Assembly (NCBI RefSeq): GCF_001431725.1
Contig: NZ_CP013106.1
Coordinates: 1,550,001-1,614,000 of the forward strand
Reading direction: 5' to 3'
Length of the DNA stretch: 64,000 nt
DNA from: Halomonas huangheensis
Lineage (GTDB): Bacteria > Pseudomonadota > Gammaproteobacteria > Pseudomonadales > Halomonadaceae
How positions within the stretch are numbered: the stretch's first letter is position 1; each line of letters begins with the position of its first letter. The notes below the pieces were generated by a model, which saw only the letters and a list, made by a program, of their open reading frames with translations, made no database searches and was not told the DNA's origin. Shown here in pieces: positions 35,968-42,640 of the stretch. The translations under genes were made by a program, and so were the position numbers.

Positions 35968-36423
35968 ATGTTGATCTCGGATTCAATGTCATTGCTTTGG
36001 ATGATTTACGCAGCATTGTCGCTGTTGGTACTACTGACTGGCTACCTCGGCCTGAGTTTTCTGCCGCGTTTGCCGCGTATCGTGTTGACCTGGACAATTG
36101 CTGGGGTGATGTGGATGCCGGCGACATTCGAGTTGCCGCTGGTCGAGGAGGGCAAGGTTTATGTCGGCAAGGCTCCGGGGATCATGGTCGCCGCCGTGTC
36201 CTTCTTCGAACATGGCAGCAACTTTGCCGGTGCGGCTGCATTGGTGGTAGTCGGAGCCGTTATCGGTGCACTCTTCGGGCTGGTGTTGTGGTGGTTCGGC
36301 CGCAAGCGTATTCAGCAGAGAGCGGCGGCGACGCGCCAACAAGCGCAGCGCGATCAGGATGATGAGGGTGGTCGTCCAGGGCCTGGTAACGATGGACAGC
36401 GCCGCGAACCGGTGTTGGGATAG
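35968..36423 (+). CDS. Small inner-membrane protein of unknown function
   Basis: A 151-residue protein with a first membrane segment near residues 8-30 (LLWMIYAALSLLVLLTGYLG), a second at about 35-55 and a third at about 90-115 (AALVVVGAVIGALFGLVLWW). A basic, polar tail rich in Arg and Gln follows. The ATG at 35968 follows GTGAGGA. It is divergent from ptrB and 40-50 bases upstream of the vWA gene, so it may be co-transcribed with it. I do not recognise the family. Confidence 0.72.
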   Translation: MLISDSMSLLWMIYAALSLLVLLTGYLGLSFLPRLPRIVLTWTIAGVMWMPATFELPLVEEGKVYVGKAPGIMVAAVSFFEHGSNFAGAAALVVVGAVIGALFGLVLWWFGRKRIQQRAAATRQQAQRDQDDEGGRPGPGNDGQRREPVLG

Positions 36424-36438
36424 AACGAGGCGACCACA

Positions 36439-36468
36439 ATGGATTCTATCGACAACATGAGATTGTGA
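36439..36468 (+). CDS. Possible 9-codon leader ORF coupled to the vWA gene
   Basis: A short frame MDSIDNMRL begins with ATG at 36439, 8 bases after GAGG, and stops at TGA, which overlaps the ATG of the vWA gene (TGATG). The large gene has no good ribosome-binding site of its own, so translational coupling is plausible. It is a very short frame and could be chance. Confidence 0.3.
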   Translation: MDSIDNMRL

Positions 36469-38324
36469 TGCGAATACCTATGGTTGCCATGGTGCACGGG
36501 TTGGGGCGCACCTTCATCCTGCTGGTAATGAGCGTGGCATTGTTGTGTGTGAAAGGCCCCAGTACTGCTCATGCCCAGAGCGTCACCGACACCGCGGTGC
36601 AGGAGCGTCCGGATGTACGAGTGGTGGTGGACGTTTCCGGTAGCATGAAAGCCAACGATCCCAACCAGCTTTCCGGAAGTGCGCTGAATATGCTGGTGGC
36701 ATTGTTGCCTGATGGGGTCTCAGCAGGTATCTGGACCTTTGGTGAGCGGGTCGATAATCCTCTACCGTTGGCTCCGGTGACAGACGACTGGCGTCAGAGT
36801 GCGTTGCGACTGCCGCCTGTGTTGGAGAACTATCAGCAATACACCGATATCGAAGCAGCGCTGCGTATGGCTTCGGCGGAGGAAGCCAATGGCTGGCGCC
36901 ATGTGGTGTTGTTGACCGACGGCGTAGTTGACCTACCGCCACGACGAGGCACCAAGCCTGCTGCTGATGTTGAATCACGCAAGCGGGTATTGGATGCCCT
37001 GGCTCCGGACCTTGCCAGACAGGGCGTGGCAGTGCATGCCATCGCCTTTTCTGAAGGTGCTGATGTGGCGTTGGTCGAGAGGCTGGGACAGCAGACGGGT
37101 GGACTGGCCGCGGTCGTGGAAACCCCGGAGCAGCTGCTGGGAGCGTTTCTGGATATCGTCGAGCGTATCTTCCCGGCGGATCAGGTGCCGCTCGACAATG
37201 GGCGCTTTGTTATAGATGACAGTGTCAATGACTTCTCTGCGCTGGTTTTTCATCCTCCCGGGGGCGATGAAGTGACCTTGGTGGCGCCAGATGGCACCCG
37301 CTATTCTGCAGACAATGTGCCTCCCGAGGTGAGCTGGCAGCACCAGCCACGCTTCGATCTGATTCGTATACCCGATGCACAGCATGGTGAATGGCGTATT
37401 GAAGGAGCGGTCGGACCCCAGAGTCGGGTTACGGTCTCTGGCGATACACGGTTGGCGACCAGCTCCTTGCCATCGACGTTGTATGCGGGGTTTGATCTGC
37501 CGTTGGAAGCATGGCTGGAGTCAGGCGATGACGCTCCGGCTCCCGATGGTTTGACGGTTACCGCAAGTCTCAATGGTGAGGATTTCGAGACACCTGTCGA
37601 GACCCGCCTGGAGCGTCAGGGTGAGCACTTTGTCGGTGTGCTGCCGGCACCTACGGCTACCGGTAATGCGCGGCTGGTGATCGATGCAGTCGGTGATGGC
37701 TTTCATCGCCAACGGGTACAGGCGGTGAATATTCTCCCGGCTATCGGTGCGGTGGTGAGTAGTGATCGCCGTAGTATTGAGCTGGTGGCCGAGCACCCAC
37801 GTCTCAATCGTGGCAATACGATACTCTCTGGTGACCTCCTCGGAACACCGTTGACAGCAGAAGCGATCGGTCGTCAACGCTGGGAAATAATGCTGCCGGA
37901 AACCAATGATCAGTTGCGCCAGCCGCTGGTGATCGACGCCCAGGCGACTCTCGATGGTCGTCAGTTGAACTGGAGGCTGCCGACCGTCTGGCTCAATACT
38001 GATGGCAGTGTTGGCATCGACCGGGCGGCAGCAGGGCCGACCCTGGTGGGTGAACGTTTCGCCGAGGAAGTGACGGATGCCGCCGATCAGCAGCGTTCGG
38101 CGGACGCATTGGCAGACCGCTTTGTTGAGTTGGTCAACAACCCTCAACTGATCATCGACTGGGGACGCAATGTGTGGCCGACAGTCGAGTCACAGCTCAA
38201 GGAACGCTCACGCGACCTTCGAGTCTGGATCGGACTGGCGGTGTTGGTGGTTTTGCTAGTGGTATGGCGTGTCTGGCGCAGGCGTCGGGCGACTGAGCCG
38301 GCGAGGGAGGAACCGCATGTGTGA
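36468..38324 (+). CDS. Exported membrane-anchored vWA-domain protein
   Basis: A 618-residue protein with a signal peptide (cleavage near the AHA at residue 36), a von Willebrand A domain with MIDAS start DVSGS (Asp55, Ser57, Ser59) and VVLLTDGVVD. A long beta-rich region (about 260-545) follows. A C-terminal membrane segment near residues 588-610 (VWIGLAVLVVLLVVWRVW) has a short basic cytoplasmic tail. The bulk should lie in the periplasm. The function is unknown; vWA proteins with this layout bind metal and protein partners. GTG at 36465 is an alternative start. Confidence 0.8.
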   Translation: MRIPMVAMVHGLGRTFILLVMSVALLCVKGPSTAHAQSVTDTAVQERPDVRVVVDVSGSMKANDPNQLSGSALNMLVALLPDGVSAGIWTFGERVDNPLPLAPVTDDWRQSALRLPPVLENYQQYTDIEAALRMASAEEANGWRHVVLLTDGVVDLPPRRGTKPAADVESRKRVLDALAPDLARQGVAVHAIAFSEGADVALVERLGQQTGGLAAVVETPEQLLGAFLDIVERIFPADQVPLDNGRFVIDDSVNDFSALVFHPPGGDEVTLVAPDGTRYSADNVPPEVSWQHQPRFDLIRIPDAQHGEWRIEGAVGPQSRVTVSGDTRLATSSLPSTLYAGFDLPLEAWLESGDDAPAPDGLTVTASLNGEDFETPVETRLERQGEHFVGVLPAPTATGNARLVIDAVGDGFHRQRVQAVNILPAIGAVVSSDRRSIELVAEHPRLNRGNTILSGDLLGTPLTAEAIGRQRWEIMLPETNDQLRQPLVIDAQATLDGRQLNWRLPTVWLNTDGSVGIDRAAAGPTLVGERFAEEVTDAADQQRSADALADRFVELVNNPQLIIDWGRNVWPTVESQLKERSRDLRVWIGLAVLVVLLVVWRVWRRRRATEPAREEPHV

Positions 38325-38344
38325 GCTACAGGGGTTCCTCTTTT
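38307..38344 (+). terminator. Terminator of the vWA gene
   Basis: GAGGAACC (38307-38314) and GGTTCCTC (38333-38340) are perfectly complementary with an 18-base loop and are followed by TTTT. The left arm lies within the last codons of the vWA gene. Confidence 0.65.
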
Positions 38345-38682
38345 AACCATGTAAGTCAATTACACAGATGGCATCAGGTGTCTCACGCTTTCATCGCGGT
38401 AGCACTCATAAGTACTTGTTTTATAGAAGTCATGAGGGATAGCGTGAGACGCCATATCGGCACTGCCCAGGTGTTATGGCAGTTTATCTATCGCCAGAAG
38501 CCCTGGTGAGGTCTCCTGGCTTCAGAGCTCGATATCTGAGCGCCATAGGGTTCTAATGCGACTTATGATCGTAGTTGCAAGGAAGAGCTTCCTACCACTC
38601 AACAATCGATCAATTGTAATGACATAACATTGGGGTTGGTGTCTACGATTCAGATTCATGAGGCAAACATGGGAGAATCATC
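38345..38682. other. Intergenic region upstream of the metallothionein
   Basis: About 340 bases without a credible gene. It contains a long inverted repeat at 38377-38453, described separately, and the presumed metallothionein promoter in the last 100 bases. I cannot fix a promoter or metal-sensor operator in it. Confidence 0.4.
38377..38453. repeat. Long imperfect hairpin with GTGAGAC arms
   Basis: GGTGTCTCACGCT (38377-38389) pairs with AGCGTGAGACGCC (38441-38453), 12 of 13 plus a wobble. Inner pairing of CTCAT with ATGAG gives a 77-base hairpin. It may be a small RNA, a MITE-like element or debris. GTGAGAC also occurs twice at 39719-39750. Confidence 0.55.
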
Positions 38683-38844
38683 ATGAATCAGGAGTCTCAG
38701 AAAACGTGTGGGTGCCCCAATTGCAAATGCACAGTGGACAGTCAATCCATCGAGAAGGATGGAGTCCTGTATTGCTGCGAAGCCTGTGCTACTGGTCATG
38801 CGGATGGTTCGAAGGATTGTGGTCATAACTGCGAATGCGGGTGA
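38683..38844 (+). CDS. Bacterial metallothionein (BmtA/SmtA family)
   Basis: A 53-residue protein with ten cysteines (9, 11, 14, 16, 31, 32, 35, 46, 50, 52) and two histidines (39, 48). The layout CGCPNCKC, then YCCEACATGH, then CGHNCECG is that of the SmtA/BmtA zinc/cadmium-binding metallothioneins known from cyanobacteria and pseudomonads. The family binds about four divalent ions in one cluster and serves zinc storage or metal detoxification in the cytoplasm. The ATG at 38683 follows GGGAGA at 6 bases. It is monocistronic, with a strong terminator just after the stop. The gene is short and easily missed. Confidence 0.92.
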   Translation: MNQESQKTCGCPNCKCTVDSQSIEKDGVLYCCEACATGHADGSKDCGHNCECG

Positions 38845-38857
38845 TGATTTCCTGATA

Positions 38858-38882
38858 GGGGCCTCCAGGGCCCCTTTTCTTT
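38858..38882 (+). terminator. Rho-independent terminator of the metallothionein
   Basis: GGGGCC (38858-38863) and GGCCCC (38869-38874) with loop TCCAG are followed by TTTTCTTT. It starts 14 bases after the metallothionein stop. Confidence 0.88.
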
Positions 38883-39244
38883 GATGAATTCATCGTTCTT
38901 ATCAATTTTGACCACCTCTGTATGGTGTATGTTTGGCTCTCTGCTCCGCACTTTCACCATGCAGATGGCACAGCGGTGCAACCTTGGTGGACTTGATATA
39001 TCCGAATGTAAGGTTTTCTGCTCCAGAGATGTTCATTGTTGGTTAGTGTCTTTCTCGTGATTTCATTGACATCCAGGTCAAGGACATTTTGCGTGGATGT
39101 TATTTGGGTAACCGGGATGCCGTGCAGGATGACTGGATCTCGCCAGTGAAATGGAAACGCGTGAAGAGACCTGATGAGGAATGTTGCTCAGGTGGGGAGG
39201 GGCGACAAGCTGGTGACTGGGGCAGAATGTCCGGGGTATTGGCG

Positions 39245-39275
39245 AAAAAAATGCCCCGGGAAACGACCGGGGCAT
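39245..39275 (-). terminator. Strong minus-strand rho-independent terminator
   Basis: ATGCCCCGG (39251-39259) and CCGGGGCAT (39267-39275) form a perfect 9-base stem with a 7-base loop. The AAAAAA at 39245-39250 gives a T6 tract on the minus strand. A minus-strand transcript must arrive from the right. Confidence 0.8.
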
Positions 39276-39290
39276 GGGCAATATTTACAA

Positions 39291-39494
39291 CTACGAGAGA
39301 TGTGTTACGGAGATTATCACTCCCATTTCATCCAGCAGTACTGACACCGACGTCTCTATGTCCTGCTGCGACTTGGGGCACAAGATGAAATTACCATGAC
39401 GATGTGTTGGCGCCGAGTGGGGCGTGCAAGCCCAAGGCGCGACGCCCCTTCTTCCCAACCATTGAAGAAAACTATACGCCAACGACCAGAGCAT
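39291..39494 (-). CDS. Possible small minus-strand protein of unknown identity
   Basis: A 67-codon frame ends 15 bases before a strong minus-strand terminator, which is the main reason to list it. The last half (NFILCPKSQQDIETS, then SVLLDEMGVIISVTHLS) has a protein-like alternation of residues, while the first half is Pro/Trp-rich and unconvincing. No ribosome-binding site precedes the ATG at 39494. It may be the 3' end of a decayed gene, or the terminator may serve a small RNA instead. Confidence 0.25.
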   Translation of the reverse strand: MLWSLAYSFLQWLGRRGVAPWACTPHSAPTHRHGNFILCPKSQQDIETSVSVLLDEMGVIISVTHLS

Positions 39495-39718
39495 GACTCA
39501 GTCATGGGATGGGCAATGGTAGGGCATGACGCAAGACACGCTGGACAAGACCAGTCTGGAGATGAGCTTCACACGTAACGGTCGAGGACCAAGGTGGGAA
39601 GTGAGGTAGAGAGCGAAGCGAGGGCTCTGGTGCTTCGGGATCACACAAGTGTTGCAGTGATCCGCCAGCGCTGGAGCCAAAGGCGGCAGGCGATAAGGTC
39701 GGTCAAGTAGTCAATTTT

Positions 39719-39750
39719 GTGAGACACTTAGGTTATCGTGAGACAGTTAG
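39719..39750. repeat. Two 13-base direct repeats GTGAGACAcTTAG
   Basis: GTGAGACACTTAG (39719-39731) and GTGAGACAGTTAG (39738-39750) differ at one base and start 19 bases apart, just before the amidotransferase gene. They could be regulator half-sites or the multiple terminal repeats of an insertion-sequence end. Confidence 0.6.
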
Positions 39751-39798
39751 TGAAGAAATACCTTTTGCATCAACATCATATGCGAGGGCATCTGTTCC

Positions 39799-40602
39799 AT
39801 GTGTGAATTGCTGGGCATGAGTGCCAATGTTCCCACTGACATCTGTTTCAGCTTCACTGGTTTTCTGAATCGGGGAGGCGGTACCGGGCCGCATCGCGAT
39901 GGCTGGGGTATCGCTTTCTACGAGGAAGGCGGTTATCGTGACTTTCGTGATCCGCATCCTTCGGTTCGTTCGCCGATTGCCCGCCTGATCTGCGATTACC
40001 CGATCAAATCACACATCGTCATCAGTCATATTCGTCAGGCCAATGTCGGTAAGGTGACGCTGGCCAATACCCATCCCTTTACTCGCGAGATGTGGGGGCG
40101 CCCCTGGTGCTATGCACACAACGGCCAGTTGAGTGGGTGGGAGGCGCTGCCGCTGAGCTTCTACCGGCCCGTTGGTTCCACTGACAGTGAGCATGCCTTC
40201 TGCTGGCTGATGGGAGAGCTTCGTCAGCGTTTTCCCGACCCGGTCGATGACTGCCAGAGGTTATGGCAGACAGTGCATTCTCTCTGTGAGCGATTGCGCA
40301 GTTTGGGAGTGTTCAATCTGCTGCTTGCCGATGGTCAGTATCTCTATACCTATTGCTCGACGAAGCTGGCGCATATCACTCGCAAGGCTCCATTCGGAGA
40401 AGCCAACCTGTCCGATGCAGAGGTGCTGGTCAATTTTGCTGAGCATACGACACCGAATGATGTTGTCTCGGTGGTCGCCACGGAGCCCTTGACCGACAAT
40501 GAGTCCTGGGTCCGGATGTTGCCGGGCGAGCTGCTGGTCTGGCATGACGGACACATCGTGGCGCGGTATCTGGCACCGGATGCAGAAGTTGTGTCGAGCT
40601 GA
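39799..40602 (+). CDS. Class II glutamine amidotransferase (YafJ-like)
   Basis: A 267-residue Ntn-hydrolase of the GATase II family (E. coli YafJ). The nucleophile is Cys2 right after the initiator Met (MCELLGMSAN), and typical stretches are GPHRDGWGIAFYE and HIRQAN-GKVTLANTHPF. The glutamine-hydrolysing fold is clear, but the acceptor is unknown; EgtC of ergothioneine synthesis is a relative, and no ergothioneine genes are nearby. The gene appears monocistronic and is preceded by the GTGAGACA direct repeats. Confidence 0.9.
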   Translation: MCELLGMSANVPTDICFSFTGFLNRGGGTGPHRDGWGIAFYEEGGYRDFRDPHPSVRSPIARLICDYPIKSHIVISHIRQANVGKVTLANTHPFTREMWGRPWCYAHNGQLSGWEALPLSFYRPVGSTDSEHAFCWLMGELRQRFPDPVDDCQRLWQTVHSLCERLRSLGVFNLLLADGQYLYTYCSTKLAHITRKAPFGEANLSDAEVLVNFAEHTTPNDVVSVVATEPLTDNESWVRMLPGELLVWHDGHIVARYLAPDAEVVSS

Positions 40603-40654
40603 CCGGCAGTAATTGGCGGTCTTCAGTGGAGTGGAAGTTGCCGGATCTGAAAGA

Positions 40655-40674
40655 ATTTAAACAAAAGTTTTAAT
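40655..40674. promoter_or_regulatory. Candidate PsrA-type operator upstream of fadD
   Basis: ATTTAAAC-AAAA-GTTTTAAT is a 20-base inverted repeat with one mismatch. It contains AAAC-N4-GTTT, the core reported for PsrA, the fatty-acid-responsive TetR regulator of pseudomonads. It lies about 155 bases before the fadD start. Confidence 0.4.
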
Positions 40675-40829
40675 CGAGCGTATTACAGTCTTGTCATCAA
40701 CAGGCTAAGGTAACCGGGGAGTACTCCGGGGTCATGTAGTGGTCGCCACTGGAGCGTCTGGATCTATAGAATCCTGAATTCATAGAATAACAAGGGGGCT
40801 CATGTGGCCTCCGATGATGGAGAACGCCG

Positions 40830-42515
40830 ATGAATGAGCATGACAGCGAGACAATTGTCACGGGAGCCGCGCTGGAAGGGTTGGATGATTACCACTCAGT
40901 GATGGATATCTTCCATCGCTCGGTGGAACGTTATCCCGGCAATACTGCCTTTTCGTGCATGGGCAAGCTACTCAGCTACCGTGACCTCGACCGCTTGTCG
41001 GCTGACTTCGCGGCATGGCTGCAGCATGAGACTGACCTCAAGCCGGGGGACCGAATTGCCATTCAGCTGCCCAATCTGCTGCAGTTCCCGGTCGCTGTAT
41101 TTGGTGCGATTCGCGCCGGCCTGGTGGTGGTCAATACCAATCCGCTCTATACCGAGCGCGAAATGGCGCACCAGTTCAAGGATTCCGGCGCCAGGGCGAT
41201 TCTGATTCTGGCCAATATGGCCAGCAAGCTTGAGAAGATTCTCGACCAGACCGAGATCGAAAACGTACTGATAACCGAGATTGGTGATCTGCATGATTTT
41301 CCCAAGCGCCCGCTGATCAATCTTGCGGTCAAGTACATCAAGAAGATGGTGCCGCGTTATTCTCTGCCGAAGGCAGTGTCATTCCGTCAGGCGCTCAAGA
41401 AAGGAGCAGGGCTCCAGCATCAGGAGGTCACCCGCCAGCCGGATGATATCCTCGCGTTGCAGTACACCGGCGGTACCACAGGCCTTGCGAAGGGCACCAT
41501 GCTGACCCATCGCAACCTGGTGGCGAATATGCTGCAGGCCAAAGCCGCCATCGGTTCCGGGCTCAAGAGTGGCTCAGAGGTCGTGGTGGCACCTTTGCCG
41601 GTCTACCATATCTACACCTTTACGGTGAATTGTCTGTTCATGCTGGAGGGCGGTAATCATTCGGTGTTGATTACCAATCCGCGAGACCTCGACAACTTCG
41701 TCAAGGAATTGCGTACGACACCCTTCACCGGGTTTGTGGGACTCAACACGCTGTTCAACGCATTGTGCAACCGAGACGATTTCAAGTCGTTGGATTTCTC
41801 GCGCCTGCATCTGACCATCTCTGGTGGTATGGCCTTGACCCGCGCGGTGGCCAAACGCTGGGAGGAGGTGACCGGCTGTCCGGTTGCCGAGGGTTACGGT
41901 CTCACCGAAACATCGCCGATTGTCAGCTTCAATCCAGTTGATGCCATTCAGCTCGGCACCATCGGGCGCCCAGTGGCGGGTACCGAGCTCAGGCTGTGTG
42001 ACGCCGAAGGCAAGGCACCGCCCGTAGGTGAACCCGGAGAACTCTGTGTGCGAGGCCCGCAGGTGATGAAGGGTTACTGGAATCGTGATGATGAGACAGC
42101 CAGAGCCATTGATGAGGATGGTTTCTTCCACACCGGCGATATCGCGGTGATTCAGGATGATGGTTATGTGCGCATTGTCGACCGCAAGAAGGACATGATT
42201 CTGGTCTCCGGATTCAATGTATATCCAAATGAGATCGAGGATGTGGTGGCGACCCATCCGGGCGTCGTTGAATCCTGTGCGGTTGGGGTGCCGGACGATA
42301 CCAACGGTGAAGTGATCAAGCTGTTTGTCGTGGTCAAGGATACTTCTCTGACTGCTGAGGACCTGCGCAGCTGGTGCAAGAAGGAGCTGACGGCCTACAA
42401 GGTGCCCAGGGTGGTGGAGTTCCGCGATGAACTGCCCAAGACCAATGTCGGCAAGGTATTGCGCCGCCAACTGCGTGATGAGTCGACCCAGACTGAGGGT
42501 GATAGCGCTGACTGA
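40830..42515 (+). CDS. fadD: Long-chain fatty acid-CoA ligase
   Basis: A 561-residue adenylate-forming enzyme that activates long-chain fatty acids to acyl-CoA with ATP, at the inner face of the membrane, for beta-oxidation or lipid synthesis. The motifs are in order: YTGGTTGLAKGTMLTHRN (AMP-binding), YGLTETSP, FFHTGDIAV and VDRKKDMILVSGFNVYP, with the C-terminal lysine in PKTNVGKVLRR. Length and motifs match FadD closely. The ATG at 40830 follows GGAGA. A candidate PsrA-like operator lies upstream, and the following hairpin at 42568 may end the transcript. Confidence 0.92.
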   Translation: MNEHDSETIVTGAALEGLDDYHSVMDIFHRSVERYPGNTAFSCMGKLLSYRDLDRLSADFAAWLQHETDLKPGDRIAIQLPNLLQFPVAVFGAIRAGLVVVNTNPLYTEREMAHQFKDSGARAILILANMASKLEKILDQTEIENVLITEIGDLHDFPKRPLINLAVKYIKKMVPRYSLPKAVSFRQALKKGAGLQHQEVTRQPDDILALQYTGGTTGLAKGTMLTHRNLVANMLQAKAAIGSGLKSGSEVVVAPLPVYHIYTFTVNCLFMLEGGNHSVLITNPRDLDNFVKELRTTPFTGFVGLNTLFNALCNRDDFKSLDFSRLHLTISGGMALTRAVAKRWEEVTGCPVAEGYGLTETSPIVSFNPVDAIQLGTIGRPVAGTELRLCDAEGKAPPVGEPGELCVRGPQVMKGYWNRDDETARAIDEDGFFHTGDIAVIQDDGYVRIVDRKKDMILVSGFNVYPNEIEDVVATHPGVVESCAVGVPDDTNGEVIKLFVVVKDTSLTAEDLRSWCKKELTAYKVPRVVEFRDELPKTNVGKVLRRQLRDESTQTEGDSAD

Positions 42516-42567
42516 GGGCCGATTGGCTCCGGAGTGACGGTCGGCGTTACAATACCCGCTTTGTCTT

Positions 42568-42599
42568 GACGCTTCGCTTTCGCAAGAGAGCGAAGCGTC
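42568..42599 (+). terminator. Perfect 11-base stem-loop between fadD and hrpA
   Basis: GACGCTTCGCT (42568-42578) and AGCGAAGCGTC (42589-42599) are perfectly complementary, with a 10-base loop and only CTTTG after. It may end the fadD message or shape the hrpA leader, whose start is 41 bases downstream. Confidence 0.6.
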
Positions 42600-42640
42600 C
42601 TTTGCTGTGGAGCCAGCTTTTCCATCGTGAGTTTTCTATC

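Larger units (their letters stand above)
38883..39798. other. Gene-poor 0.9-kb region, possible mobile-element remnant
   Basis: No frame on either strand looks like a recognisable protein. The region holds a strong minus-strand terminator (39245-39275), a short minus-strand frame that ends just before it (39291-39494), an inverted GATCAC/GTGATC pair near 39640 and two near-identical direct repeats (39719-39750). The base composition is lower in GC than the flanks on the left side. It could be the scar of an insertion sequence or host an unannotated small RNA. Confidence 0.45.

Noticed and set aside
38321..38509. 62-codon plus-strand frame downstream of the vWA gene
   Set aside because: No ribosome-binding site or motifs, and it runs through the terminator and the long inverted repeat.
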